This document shows positions 36,169 through 47,815 of a DNA stretch of 64,000 nucleotides, piece after piece (position 1 is the stretch's first letter; each line of letters starts with the position of its first letter). Position numbers and translations under genes: made by a program. Below the pieces are notes generated by a model. That model ran no database searches, was not told where the DNA came from, and worked only from the letters and a program-made list of their open reading frames with translations. The stretch is from Spirodela intermedia. Lineage: Eukaryota > Streptophyta > Magnoliopsida > Alismatales > Araceae. Location: NCBI GenBank assembly GCA_902729315.2, contig LR746265.1, positions 4,444,892 to 4,508,891 of the forward strand, given 5' to 3'.

Positions 36169-37498
36169 GGGGGCAGGCTGTGGTGCTGTGGCGATCAATA
36201 CCCAGGGATCCTTTCAAGGGGTTAGCGTACAAGAATTGACAACGGGGAGGGACGGCGACCTCAACATGTGCTGGAAGAAAGTCAATGGTAAGGAGAGGGA
36301 TTGTCCGGGGAAGGCACCGCGTAGGCTCTCCTGTTTCCTTTCCTTTTCCATGACCACAGCACACCCATTTAACTTTTCTCTCATCTTCTACCGCTCCCTC
36401 TCCGCGTCGTAGAGGAGGAGCACGCCGACGAAGGATGTCGCGGAAGGCTACGACTCGGTCGTGGGAGATGGAGCCACAGCGCCGACGCTTCACCAACCTT
36501 GCGGCCTCCATTCCCTCAGCCATATTTCGTATTCTGAGGCAGACAAACGCGGGACGACGGAGCCCGAAGCTGTGAAGGTGAAAGGAGCGTGAGGTGATTG
36601 CGACATAGAGAGAGAGAGAGAGCTTCACTCCCCCCCACGAAGAAACCAGCGGGGTCATCACCAGCCCAAGGTGAAGGACCGGATTATTTAAATAAAAAAC
36701 TAGCGAAATTAGTACTCGCGAGGAGCAAGCTCCTGGCTGACAGAATTGCTAAAGCATAAAACTTGTATCCTTTGTTTGCCTGAGTTCGTTGTTAGCCAAG
36801 CTTTTCCTCTGGCTGATGACCTAACACGTCTCAAAGGCGACGAAGACCCCACATAAAATCCCCTCTGCGAGTAGGGAGCACGCCGCGTGAAAGTTTCTCC
36901 TCCTGGGTAACGTCAAATTATTCCTTCGTCGGAGTTATCGGCCCAGCCACAAAGAGAGAGAGAAGATGTCAACTTTTTTGAGTCTTCTCTTATTATCTTC
37001 GTAGGCTGCTCTTTACGGACGTGTATAGCCGACAGTGACTTGCCTTCGACGCGGCCGGAAGATTTTATTACCAGTCAACATGTCGAGAGGGAAGTGGTCG
37101 CCAGAGGAAGACGGCGAAGTTAGAGGGGACGTATGATATAGGGCAGGTGAACGTCACGGACCGACCGGTGACCGTTGGCGATCGGTGGAGAAGCACGTCA
37201 GCCTGTTTAACCTTACGGCGAACGTGTGGGCCCGTCCTTGGCGGCGGAGACGGGGCGAGGCCTGAAATCTTCCATCAACCTTAGCCCTCTCCTTGACTAG
37301 ATTACTCTGCGAGGGGCGGGGGCTGACGGAGGCGATAAAGGGCGTGTTCCCGCCGCCCGCCAACGAAAACTGGTAATATTCTACAAATCTAATGTTCCGG
37401 GACTTTGTTATCCAAGTCAACTCTGTAAAAGACGTATATATGAATATATTTTTTTCTGAGGTTTACGATCTCCATAGTGACTTCATCTTCATATACTC
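36169..37498. other. Spacer between protease copies A and B
   Basis: Upstream region of copy A, with CACCCATTTAA near 36360; the same string recurs upstream of copy B at about 40780, so the promoters are homologous. The rest (to 37.5 kb) has moderate GC and no recognisable gene. Confidence 0.4.
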
Positions 37499-37556
37499 TC
37501 ATCCTAACCTTTCGCTCCCCTTGCGGAGCCAGAGATATCTTCGGCGGTAGATCTTC

Positions 37557-39844
37557 TTAACCTGGGCAGGTGAGAAATCTACGTCACCCTCCATAATTAT
37601 GAGTTTAATAGGAAGGTCAGTGGCGTACCATCTACTGCACTTACAGCTGGATTCCTTCCAACCCAGTACGAGCTTCTCTCGGTCAAACACAATCCGCAGG
37701 CCTTCCATGAAGTTCTCTGCGCACCAGGAGGGTCATTAACTTCTGATATTGTGTATTATCGAAAACTTAGATCATGATTATAATAAGATAAGGAAATTAT
37801 GAGCTTACGTCCGATAATATTTATGCCGGTGGACTTTATAATTCCCAAGCAGAAGTATCTTCTCAGCTGCGTCATAAGAAGGGGGAGAAGATGAAGTCAA
37901 TGGAATAGCTCTCGGTCTATAAAAGATTCGCTCCTCGAGGTGATGTTTGGTCTTACGCTAGAGGAGACTAATATTGTGGGTTGAGCGACAGGGAACTCGC
38001 TTCCGCCTTCCATTATCAGGCCTATGGTTGGCACGGTTGACTCATTAGACCTGCAATTTGACTGTATAATAAGAATGTGGGGTCATAAACAATGTACATA
38101 TTTAAATGACATTAAATATGTTATAAAATAACCTCAATTCATAACAATATTCGAAGGAGAAATTAGGCCCTGGTGCTCCACGCTGGTCTTGCACCATCGA
38201 ATTGAACTGCAACAAGGAGTCAATAAATAGTGAACTAGGGTTAAATTATGTTTTTCCCATAATTTCATAGATTTAATTTAATTACCCACACTCTCAGCTA
38301 AGATGGTGTAAGCAGGGTCCGCCAAGGATGTGAAGGAGGTCCCCGAGTCCACGAGAGCAATGAAGCTTCCAGGAGCGGAAGATGTCTCGACCCGCATGCT
38401 GGTCACATTAACGTCATACTTGGGTTTGGCACTGGAAAAGAAGATCTACGTAAGGAAATCATATTCAGTAGGGTTGGCTTTTTTTCTTAGGGGGAAGATA
38501 GAAATAGTCAAATTACTCGACAATCACAATCATTCCGTCGGCATTGGATGACAGAACCTGATCTATATTATAGCATGAATTATCATATATTTTTCGATCT
38601 GAAAAATAACAATCAGCATTGGTATATTGACAAGGAATCTGATTATCCAACTTAAAATCAATTGAGAGCGCATGAAATAATGATTTTTTCTTTGCAATGT
38701 CTAATGTACGTCTCTGGATGAATTCTCACCGGGATCGATGGGTGATAAATGGGGTCTGGAGTTGATCGGAGCTGCCCTTGTCGCCAAATCTTATTCTCCC
38801 GACACCATTCTTCCCGAAGCACATAGAGAAGGAATCTGACGTGATGCCGGCCCTCGACAGGATGCTAGGAACCGAGTTGGCCTTCAGACCCAGCCCAAAG
38901 AGACCATTGGGTGCGGCATACTTCAGGAATGCGCCTGTCTGAGTCTGCCCACACCTTCACGATGGAGGTACAATTAAAGATATTAATTGGATGAGTGACT
39001 AGTCAAAATCAGGCATTCAAGAAAAGTCCGAAAGATTGGTTCTCAGCCGGACCATTATGAAGCCTGGATAGGGCTCAATCTCAACCCCTAACACTTTGTA
39101 GAGAGAGAGAGACACAGAGAGAGAGAGAGAGACTTATAGTTGAATCACTTCGTACCCATCTGAATTGGGTCGTGTTTTTTTTTCTTTGGGCGGGGGGAGG
39201 CGACTGAATTTCGAAGCCTATGTCCGAAAATTCAGTCCGTGCTTCTATGAGGCTCCTCGGAGTGAAGGAGGATTATGGAGACCAAACTACGAAGGGAAAT
39301 GTGAATAAATATCAAAACGAGGGGGAGATAATTACCCAAGTATGATCCGAGCTTGAACGGCGTTGCGACAATAATCATCGGTTATGAGGTGCAAGACGTC
39401 CTGCACCAAGATCCCAGAGGTGGAGGTATTTGCGGTCACATAGGTGATGCTGTATGGACATACACTGGTGCTACCCTCCACAGAACATTGGATCTTGTTC
39501 TCGCAGAATGAGCTGCGGCAAGGCAGCCTCTTGCTGGTTGACGAGTTTCTGGGACTGTAGATACTGAAATTGGAATTTCGGCCCTGTGACGATGCAAGTT
39601 TGATGTGAATTATTATGTGTCGTCATAGCGAGAGAGAGAGAGAGAGAGAGCAAAGTGGGTGATCATGGAGATCATATAAACCGTCCCAATATAACCCGTC
39701 CCAATATAAACCGCCGACGAGAGAATTTTTAAAGCAAGGACAGACAATAAGAAAGGCACAATTAATTCGCAACTTGTGCGGTCGCATTAACGGGCCAGGC
39801 TTGAACAAGACTGCGGCAGAAGTGAGGCAACGAGTGTGGGATGT

Positions 39845-39884
<40 letters not shown>

Positions 39885-40668
39885 AGGCTTGACGGAGAAA
39901 CCAATAGAGACAGAAATGGATAAACAAAGTGAGTCTGCATGGACTTATGTGTTGACTTCAGTTTCACTTTGCCTTTTTAATTTGTCCTGAGACAGAATAT
40001 CATTTGGTTATCCCATTTTAGAGCAGAGAGCAGCGGATTGACGGGTTAAGTTACGCCAACGAGAACACCGGAACGAAGAGAAAGGACGACAGGAATACAG
40101 AAAATAAAGAGGAAAAAACCACATCAAGCGGAAGATACCAATCCGTAGCTCTGAGAGGAAGTCGGAGCACAGCTCTTGCAGTCGCAGGGCAACCAGAAAA
40201 GATCGCTTCCGGTATCAAGAGCCACCAGGAAGCTAACGCCGGGCGTCCCCACCGAAACTTCTGCGTAATAGAGACTACGAGGAGAACGATCACTAATTCC
40301 ACAAAGAGAGACGAGCCAGACGCAGGCAGGAGTTGATAGAAATCCTCCAGGAGAGCTTACAAACCCAACGTGCTGAGCCGGAATGTCTCGTTCCCGTCGG
40401 AGAAGGTAAGCGGTGAGTCAGCGCCGGTCAGCCTCCGCCCCCGGTCGTGCCCCGCCAGCGCGGCGTAGTACTCAACGCTCTCCATCTCCGGCCAGCTCCG
40501 GGGGCCGTGTTTCCCTCCTACCCAGTTACCCGACTCCACCCACTGCCTCACCCTATTGGAGAACCGATGGTGGAAGTCGAACCCGAGGGCCGCTGCGAGG
40601 TGGCCCGTCGGCGGCCATGCCTGGGAAACAAGAAGAAGGAGCACAAAGACAGGGGGTGCCGTCACCAT
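37557..40668 (-). CDS. Aspartyl protease family protein 1-like, copy B, lacks C-terminal tail
   Basis: Paralogue of copy A. Exons: 40668-40361, 40274-40139, 39583-39336, 38954-38730, 38431-38290, 38206-38133, 38050-37957, 37866-37809, 37716-37645, 37561-37557. It begins with signal peptide MVTAPPVFVLLLLVSQAW. Both active sites are intact: Asp 123 in ALDTGSDLFWLPCDC and Asp 334 in LVDSGTSFTSLADP. NFMEGLRIVFDREKLVLGW is present. The last exon, after acceptor CCCAG, reads GTTAAG where copy A has GTTATG, so the protein stops right after Cys 453 and lacks the linker and hydrophobic GPI-type tail. If intron 9 is retained, the frame stays open to TGA at 37499 and adds about 46 unrelated residues. 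The product is probably a soluble secreted protease rather than an anchored one, or the gene is at an early stage of decay. Confidence 0.85.
39629..39650. repeat. (GA)n microsatellite in copy B intron 2
   Basis: Eleven GA units inside intron 2 of protease copy B. Confidence 0.95.
39847..39882. repeat. (GA)n microsatellite in copy B intron 2, second tract
   Basis: About 18 GA units. The surrounding 39770-39890 sequence is similar to 44100-44220, including the GA tract, showing that this intron segment was duplicated. Confidence 0.95.
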
Positions 40669-41455
40669 GGCAGGAGCCTGAACTCACGGGCGCCCGGGGG
40701 TGGTGTGGGATGGAGGGAATGATGGGCGCCTTGGAGGGCGTACAGAAGAGGCAATTCCGTTAGATCGGCAGTGGGAACACCCATTTAAAGGGATTTTTTT
40801 TTCACGTGTGGCAGAGTGTTGGCCTAATTTTCAAGAACATCGGTTTTCGGCCCGATTTAATGACAACGCTAATCTCAATCTCTGTAATAATTAACTCATC
40901 ATCATCATTAATCTCGCTTCAACGTGCATCTTAAATGTCTAACTCTATGTGTGGGAGAAACGATATGTTCTTCAATAACGTCCCATTAAGAGGTTTGATG
41001 TGTCAAGCTCACCTAGAACCCTTCTAGATGTGACGTATTTCATGCAATGGATGGGCTAACCAGACATGACACATCCTCCCCCACTTTTGGGAATAAGAAA
41101 CCAACATGATGTTTATAATTTACAGCGTCCTCAACCAAGAACTTGCATATGTTTATTAATTGAGTGCTTTGTAGAGGGAGGACACACTATCTCTTAGCCT
41201 AATGGGCACCTTATTGCTAATGCTTAGGTGTAAACATGCGTGAATGATGGGTTTTTGGTTTTCTCATGCGTGAATATATTCTGCGTTATCCGAGAACCAG
41301 ATCGTGATTCTGCTAAGATAATGAAGTTCTGAACTCACCTCTAATGATATCAGCTGCATCACTCAAAGGATGAGAAAAGGAAGACAACTGACGATGTCCA
41401 AGCTTATGTAATATTCATAATATTCGATTCTCTCAATGAAGCCTGATGTTACCTG
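40669..41455. other. Copy B upstream region
   Basis: Contains CACCCATTTAA near 40780, shared with copy A. The 41126-41200 stretch (CTCAACCAAGAACTT... GAGTGCTTTGTAGAGGGAGG) resembles 44455-44530, another duplicated block. No gene recognised. Confidence 0.4.
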
Positions 41456-41985
41456 ATTGGGGACTAATATTTGGGGGTTGAGCGACAGAGAACTCGTCCT
41501 ATTGTCGGCACCGTTGACTTTTGAGGCATGCGTGCTTGGCTTTGTGAGTAAGAACGTGGGATAAAAAAAAAGGTCAATAAATCTGATCTGGATAGGTAAT
41601 TAATTAACCTTCGGATGAAGCAATATTCGGAAGGAATAATGGGGATGGAGGGGTACCCTACGTCTTGGGCCATTGAATTAAACTGCAAAGAAGAGGAAAT
41701 GAAGTTGATGAAACGGAGGCCATAGCACCGATCTACGTCTTTCCCTGTTGAATTATTTGAAACATTCACAGTAAAAATGAGTGAGGAGCATCCGTCAAGT
41801 ACGCGAATGGCGTCGCAGAATCCATTAAAGCACTTCAATTTCCGGAACAAGCGATTGATCCAATCCTCATTCCAGCCACTGCAGGATCGTAAGTGGGTTG
41901 GCACAGACAAGTTGAAGTCAACTAATACCCAAAAATTCTTAAATACAATATATCTCGAATCCACGGAGCAAGCCGGCTGATAAGG
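41456..41985 (-). pseudogene. Aspartyl protease copy C, fragments of exons 5-7
   Basis: On the minus strand, an exon 5-like piece (about 41890-41770) keeps the sense of SGTSFTYLTD only as a corrupted LMDSATPFAYLTD. An exon 6-like piece follows (about 41685-41612; FNSMAQD, SEYCF), then an exon 7-like piece (about 41525-41456; STVPTIGR) from which the GLIMEGGSEF part is deleted. Exons 1-4 are absent. Next to the exon 5 relic, 41890-41985 matches one unit of the copy A intron 4 repeat (GAAGTCAACT..., TCTCGAATCCACGGAGCAAGCC). Stops and a deletion make it nonfunctional. Confidence 0.8.
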
Positions 41986-42024
41986 TGGCAACGAGGAGGG
42001 GCGGCAACGGCTAGATGTGATGAG

Positions 42025-42051
42025 CGAGAGAGAGAGAGAGAGAGAGAGAGA
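42025..42051. repeat. (GA)n microsatellite near protease relic C
   Basis: About 13 GA units just upstream (in the transcribed sense) of the copy C remnant. Confidence 0.95.
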
Positions 42052-42177
42052 TGTCATTCACTTCTTCACTTTGTCAGGCTGAAAAGCAGAAAATTTACTC
42101 TTGGATGCATTCAGCAGGGTTGCCACGAGCTGAAAACGAAGGCCCTTAAATAGTGATAATTTTCCTATTCATTTTAA

Positions 42178-42770
42178 GTTGCGATTGACGTGTAGATGAG
42201 GAGTTTTCTGCCGATTGGAATCTACCAGGTAGATAAGGAGTTCCCATTATGAGAAAAGTCAACGGTACGAGAAACACGATAAAGCTTTGTTGAGGACCGG
42301 GAGAGGGAGTCCGAGTGAGCGAGATGGGAGGGGAGAGAGAGAGATCGCCACGATGACTTGCTCACGTTGTTCGTGAAGGCGTTGCGTGGAAAAAGCTACT
42401 GTCACTCCGAAATTATCCCGTCCCTGACGGCATAAGCGAGCTAATCCAATGTACTGAGCAATTTTTAGTAAGCACTGATGACTTGATAACTCCAGTTTCC
42501 TCCAATTGAGATACTGGAGGTAGGTGAGGAGTTCCCATAATGAACAAAGTCAACGATGGGCAACATAAGATTTATCTCGCTCAGTCGCTCTCCCTCCTCG
42601 ACTCTCTCTCTGTAGGTTCTGAACAGCTTGAGCACAGTCAATAATAAGGAAAATACGAGGAGGGAGAACGAGAGAGAGAGAGAGTTGTGTATTGCTCTTT
42701 CAAATCTTTTCAGTTCGCTTCCTTCCGGAAGCCTTCGCAAGGCAAAAGCTACTCTCCGCCGGGGGATATT
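42178..42770. repeat. Local direct duplication in protease cluster
   Basis: Two similar blocks, about 42178-42420 and 42476-42770, share GAGGAGTTCCCATAATGA/ATTATGA, AAAGTCAACG and, further on, a GGAAAAAGCTACT / GGCAAAAGCTACT segment. Similarity is imperfect, so the duplication is old. No coding content recognised. Confidence 0.55.
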
Positions 42771-43059
42771 CCTTGGTCGACAACATGGGTTTATACCCGA
42801 TGAGACGAAGGACCAGAGGTGGAAGAGATTTGACTCGATCCAAACATACCTCAATGATGACTAGATCGCGACCAAATGGTTGAATAACAACCCTTTTTGA
42901 CTTATTTCAGCCTCCCCAAGAACTTCTTCTGCACAATCTCTTATCCTAAGTTTTCCCCCGTCGTGCAGATCCGGGGATCTCCCCTTCACAAGGTCTTCTT
43001 GACCTGAGAAAGTCAAAACAATATATTATTCACTGTATAGGAAGATCAATGCGTACAAT

Positions 43060-43170
43060 TCACTGCACTTACAGCTGGATTCGTTCCGACCCAACACGAG
43101 CTTTCTCTCGGTCAGACACAATCCACAGGCATTCATGAAGATCCCTGCGCACCAGGAGGGCGTCGACTTG
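43060..43170 (-). pseudogene. Aspartyl protease copy D, exon 9 relic
   Basis: The plus-strand sequence from CACTGCACTTACAGCTGGATTC to GCGCACCAGGAGG is a diverged copy of the copy B 3' region (37635-37735). It covers exon 9 with its donor GTAAGTGCAG and its acceptor. On the minus strand it reads DREKARVGSERI-like, frameshifted from DREKLVLGWKES. Neighbouring exons are missing. Confidence 0.75.
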
Positions 43171-43277
43171 ATGATTGACCGCGTAAGTAGAATGTGAGCT
43201 CATGAACAAAGCTTTTAATGTAGAGGCTCGAAGCCCATTTGTCGTATCGTAGAAGTTCCATGATCACCCAATCACAG

Positions 43278-43279
<2 letters not shown>

Positions 43280-43326
<47 letters not shown>
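43280..43326. repeat. (CT)n microsatellite
   Basis: About 23 CT units, slightly interrupted at the 3' end, within the decayed protease region. Confidence 0.95.
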
Positions 43327-44175
43327 ATGGGGGGTATGTAAAGGATTGGCCCCTAGCCAGGCTCCATCAAGGATCCGGGCGCGACTTCAGGCATTGCTGG
43401 CGTTGGACATTGGCTCAGCCATTTAATATCTTTAAATGTGTCTCAATGGTGAAGGTGTCGGCAAACTCAGACGGTCGCTTTCCCAAAATGTGTGGTATGT
43501 GCGCCATCTCAGTTCCTCGCATCCCTTCCTTCGTCAACAAGGTTGCTCAGATCGACGCTGACGCATTCATCATTGATCGATCGCAGAGAGAATCCATCGA
43601 GACACAGATTCCAGATATAGCAAATAAAAATTGATACTTTCAAATACCCTAGCAAGTCAACTCTTTAGCCGTGTTATCATGGCCGATGGTTATTTATCAA
43701 CTTTCACAGGCCTTTTATTACTATAAAGTAATTCATAAATCATGCAGCTGTATAGATCAGTTCATGGCGTTTATTTCCAATAAATTTTGAGCCAGATAAA
43801 AGTCAAACCCAGATATGATGTTGGGGCGAACAGAATGCGGGTTGGGTTCAGGACCCCCAGATCCCTGGTGGACCCTGTTTAGGCATTTAATGAAAAGTGT
43901 GGGTAATTAAAATTATAAAATTAGAGAAAAATAAATCCATATTTAGTCTTTATAACTATTAATGATCTCCTTATCGCGGTCCTGATGCCACGGTTCCAGG
44001 CCAGAGCTAAGCACCCACTTCCAATTTCTCTCTCGAATATTGCTACCAAGTAAATGGCCAGCGATAGAACAAAAAGATTAGTAGGGAGAGAGAAGGCCGG
44101 ATCAATTAGCAAGTTGGTACTGGCGGGCTTGAGCAAGACTCCAGTGGCGATGGACATAGATAGAGACAGGTGGGT

Positions 44176-44220
<45 letters not shown>

Positions 44221-45379
44221 TGTCACGTGAGTAACCATGGGATGGTCATGATAGTAACGAAAATTACTATCAAATAAAAATTAGCCCATGAAGAAAGTTA
44301 CAATCTTCTTTTCAAAAAGAGCTATTTTTAAGTCATCATCATCTTTGGTCCATGTAAAAATAAACTTTAGATTAGATGATTAACCATAAAATGACTTGTT
44401 TACCTACACACATTACCTCAGTCATAATAGTAACGCAGGCTTTGGTTAAAGGTCAACGCCCGCCTAACCAAGGACTTCCAGATGCCAATTAAGTGAGTGA
44501 TCTATGGAGGGAAGAGAGTCTGTGAACTCCACTCAAAACTGATCTGTGACTTCTGAATATCTTCAACGTCGTTAGTAAACCAAAACACAGGAGAAAAGCT
44601 TCTGTAACTCCGTTCTTGTCAGAAAAAGATCAAATAAGCTGAGACTACCAAATTAAAAAAATAAAATTATAAGCTCAATGCAAAAACCTACACTGTAAGG
44701 ATCACAAGTTTTGAGTTAAAGTCTCATAAGAAAATAGCCCTTGTTCTTGGCTCCTGTGACATTCTTGTGCTGGAGCAGCATATTCCAATTATGCTTCAGA
44801 ATAACAAGGATAAAAAACAGGGTAAAAGAGGAGGAGCATGAGCAGCAGCAGGAGTGTGCCACAATGAGTGTTGTGGTTGTGCAAGAGCATCTGTAAAGAA
44901 GAGGAGCGTTCCCCCATAATGATAGTGTTTTTTTTCAGATAATCTACGGGCGTTAGTTCTAAGTACAGAAATAAAGTCGCAGAGTTGTGTCTTCCTCAAT
45001 CTCTGCTCATTATACAGCCGAATTAGTACCATACATACATCTAGATTTCGGTATATCGAATCGGCATGATGTGGTCCTCATTAATGGTCAAATCATATGC
45101 AAAACTAGAGGGCTAATTCATATGCTCCAGCGCATCATTTGTATGCAACATCTAACCATATGGCTGTTTTACGTCCAGCCAGATTGTAAAGTCATGTGGT
45201 GTTTCTCTTCCTCAAAAATGTTCCAAGAAAGTAAGAAAAAAGAGAAAAAAATAAATAAAAAAGAAACTATAACACGACACAAAATGTGAAAAAAAATCGC
45301 ATCACATGAATTTACACTAGTGGTATGGTACATCACAACATTTGAGGTACGAGTAATCAAACAAGATTGGACTTTCTCC
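43327..45379. other. Spacer downstream of OSCA4-like gene with duplicated protease intron DNA
   Basis: Includes a diverged copy (about 43920-44240) of copy B intron 2, with the (GA)n tract at 44177-44218, and the 44455-44530 block similar to 41126-41200. The remainder is AT-rich. The 45.0-45.38 kb part is expected to be the OSCA4-like 3' UTR. No intact gene. Confidence 0.45.
44177..44218. repeat. (GA)n microsatellite
   Basis: About 20 GA units; homologous in position to the tract in copy B intron 2. Confidence 0.95.
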
Positions 45380-47815
45380 TCATATCTGATATGTATTCCA
45401 ATCAAAAGTGGGTTGCGAGAAGACCTCATAGTCAGTCGGGCCATCAACAAAACTATCAACCCCCTGCAAGCCTTCCAAGAGAGAGAGCTGAAACCCATCG
45501 GTTCTTGATGGAATTAGCTTGTAGAAAAATAACACCCCAAGTGTAAATATCGCCTGCAGCTTTGTCGAGTCTCCCTGGACAGAGAAGAACAACAACATCG
45601 ACACTAGGAACATGACGACACAAAAGTGCATGATGCACAACACCCTGTCCATCAGCTTCCCATCATTACCGGGTGGGAAGCCACGAGCTCTGTACACAAA
45701 CAAGAAATTATATTTGTCCACAAGGTACCGATACCCAAAGTAGGCAGCACCAATAGGAACCACAAGCGGCGCAAACAAAGAATAAATCATAGTAAGCGCA
45801 AATATAGTCAGGTTAAAGGCATAGTACTGGGCAAAGTCAAATGTCTGCTTCGGCATGTGGAAGCTCCTGTTGATCGGGTAAACTGAAAGATCCTGTCCTT
45901 GCAAGTCAACCCCATTCATTGCCGAACCATTCCCTCTTTCAGGTACAAGAGGCATCCTAAGTGAGTCTTCTTGGTGGTTTTGTTCTAAAGCATATTCCTC
46001 ACTCTGCTCTGGGACCAGCTGCAGCATGTCATTCTTCCGAAACTTCTTAAGAGCCTTCTTAATCCAGGGAATTGGAGCTAATAAGTCAAATGATATTCCC
46101 AAGAAAGTGCTTGTGATTAGGAAAGCAAGTGCTGAGAGACACGACCTAGTCAAGAAGGACGCACTCATGTACTGTTCAATCCGCTTACAATCCCCACCGT
46201 CTAAGTAGCATTTGCCCATTTGAAGTATCCAACCCTCTAATGACGATTCCACCAAAGCACGCAAAAGGATGATGTTCACCAAAAAGAAGCAGACCATCTT
46301 AAGCAATGCAGCCCGTTGCTCCCCAGAAACTGTTAGATGCTTCTCAAACTTGGAGAGGTACGACAGAGCTGATGGGATCACGATGTACATGCTGACGAAT
46401 ATGAGAACATTAGGCAGGAACTGCAGAATCACTGTCGCAAACCAGCTGGAACCCTCAAACCAAGTAAACCAGATCTCCGCATGGTCCAATGCTTCAGCAT
46501 TGATTATCCGGGCAGCACTCTTCATTGCATTGATCACTGCAAGAGGTGAGCTGCAGAAAAGGAGCATCAGAAGAAGGCATGTGTTGACGGCCACTCTCCT
46601 TAGCCTGACGAATAGTTTACTTGAGCCCAGGTTGTTCCAGTATATGTCAGCAGCAGATGGGGCTCTCTCTACCCTCCACCGGCTCCGTTCAAGCTGAAGC
46701 TCCATCAAGGGAAAGAACTGACCGATTGGTCTATTCTTCCTCTCGCTCCTGAAATCCCTAACAGCCTTGTTGGTCGTGTACACATCCTTGAAGACCACAA
46801 AAGCAATACCCGCACCCTGTGCCCGGCCTTCCTTGTAGTCCAAAAGCTTTCCCTGCAAATTTATTTTCATATTTTGCAATTTCCTCAGCCTCTCTTCATC
46901 AGTGAATCCAAATCTAACAGCAGCCACTGCCCAGGCACGCCTCAGCCTTGCCAATAGAGAATTCCAACCATTCTCACCAGCATCATCGCCACTGTCACGA
47001 CTGGCACTGTTGTCCATCCGAGCTTCCAGCTTGGAAATACTGTCCTGAACATCAGCCCAGCTCGTGACGAGGCCATCCAGGGTAGAGAGATCGAATGGCA
47101 CAACAACCCTGTAGACCTTCCCCGGATAGCGGTGCTGGAAATACTCCTCCAAGGTGGCCTTGTCGGCGGCAAGAAACTTCGGAATCCCTTGTACCATGAT
47201 CGTGAATATCGCGATCGAGTTGGCATTAGGATCACTGGGGTTTCCATTTCCATCCCTGAACCGCGTGATTCTGAGCTTCTCCTCGATCTTGGAAATCCCA
47301 AAATGTGCAAGGACTACGACAAGCACCATCAAGAAGAAGTGAACCCAGAGGAGCGGAGAACCACGAGATATGTGGTTAATGGTTGTCCGCGAGAACTGAT
47401 CGGAGATTGGTGCGGTGCCGCCATAAAGGTTGAGAGGAAGAGAAGCTAGGACAGCAACAAGGGAGATGGAAAAGAGAACGGCGAAGCTCCCGCGCTCGGT
47501 GTGGAGGAACTGGGAGGCGTCCGCGCCGCAGTGGAGCGCGATTTGCGTCGCCGTCGCGTGGTAGACGGCTAGAAGCTTTGCGAAGAGCGCAGCGGGGCCC
47601 GGGATGCGGCGGTGATCGCTGCGGAGCTTCACGAGGAGGAAAAGGAGGACGCAGAAGGCGGCGCCCACGGCGGAGATATTCAGAAGGTACTGGATATTGC
47701 CATACCACACAAACTCGCCAGGATCCGGCGGAGGAGACGGAGGCGCCGCGGATGAGAAATTGGCTCCCGGGAGGGAAGACGGAAACGGGGCCATGTCGCG
47801 GGGTGGGGTCGTCAT
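45380..47815 (-). CDS. OSCA4.1: OSCA4-type (CSC1-like) hyperosmolality/mechanosensitive channel
   Basis: Single-exon gene, 811 aa, of the DUF221/TMEM63 family; OSCA proteins are mechanically gated, calcium-permeable cation channels. It resembles the CSC1-like protein encoded by Arabidopsis At4g35870, and the lack of introns fits that clade as far as I recall it. Visible order: Pro-rich luminal N-terminus, TM0 ([20 protein letters not shown]), TM1-2 around residues 120-190, cytosolic loop with [18 protein letters not shown] and [13 protein letters not shown], then a block of TM helices including [20 protein letters not shown] and [29 protein letters not shown]. First ATG in frame is 47815 ([10 protein letters not shown]); the frame is open further upstream but without an ATG. 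Divergent from the PP2C gene. Confidence 0.93.
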   Translation of the reverse strand: MTTPPRDMAPFPSSLPGANFSSAAPPSPPPDPGEFVWYGNIQYLLNISAVGAAFCVLLFLLVKLRSDHRRIPGPAALFAKLLAVYHATATQIALHCGADASQFLHTERGSFAVLFSISLVAVLASLPLNLYGGTAPISDQFSRTTINHISRGSPLLWVHFFLMVLVVVLAHFGISKIEEKLRITRFRDGNGNPSDPNANSIAIFTIMVQGIPKFLAADKATLEEYFQHRYPGKVYRVVVPFDLSTLDGLVTSWADVQDSISKLEARMDNSASRDSGDDAGENGWNSLLARLRRAWAVAAVRFGFTDEERLRKLQNMKINLQGKLLDYKEGRAQGAGIAFVVFKDVYTTNKAVRDFRSERKNRPIGQFFPLMELQLERSRWRVERAPSAADIYWNNLGSSKLFVRLRRVAVNTCLLLMLLFCSSPLAVINAMKSAARIINAEALDHAEIWFTWFEGSSWFATVILQFLPNVLIFVSMYIVIPSALSYLSKFEKHLTVSGEQRAALLKMVCFFLVNIILLRALVESSLEGWILQMGKCYLDGGDCKRIEQYMSASFLTRSCLSALAFLITSTFLGISFDLLAPIPWIKKALKKFRKNDMLQLVPEQSEEYALEQNHQEDSLRMPLVPERGNGSAMNGVDLQGQDLSVYPINRSFHMPKQTFDFAQYYAFNLTIFALTMIYSLFAPLVVPIGAAYFGYRYLVDKYNFLFVYRARGFPPGNDGKLMDRVLCIMHFCVVMFLVSMLLFFSVQGDSTKLQAIFTLGVLFFYKLIPSRTDGFQLSLLEGLQGVDSFVDGPTDYEVFSQPTFDWNTYQI

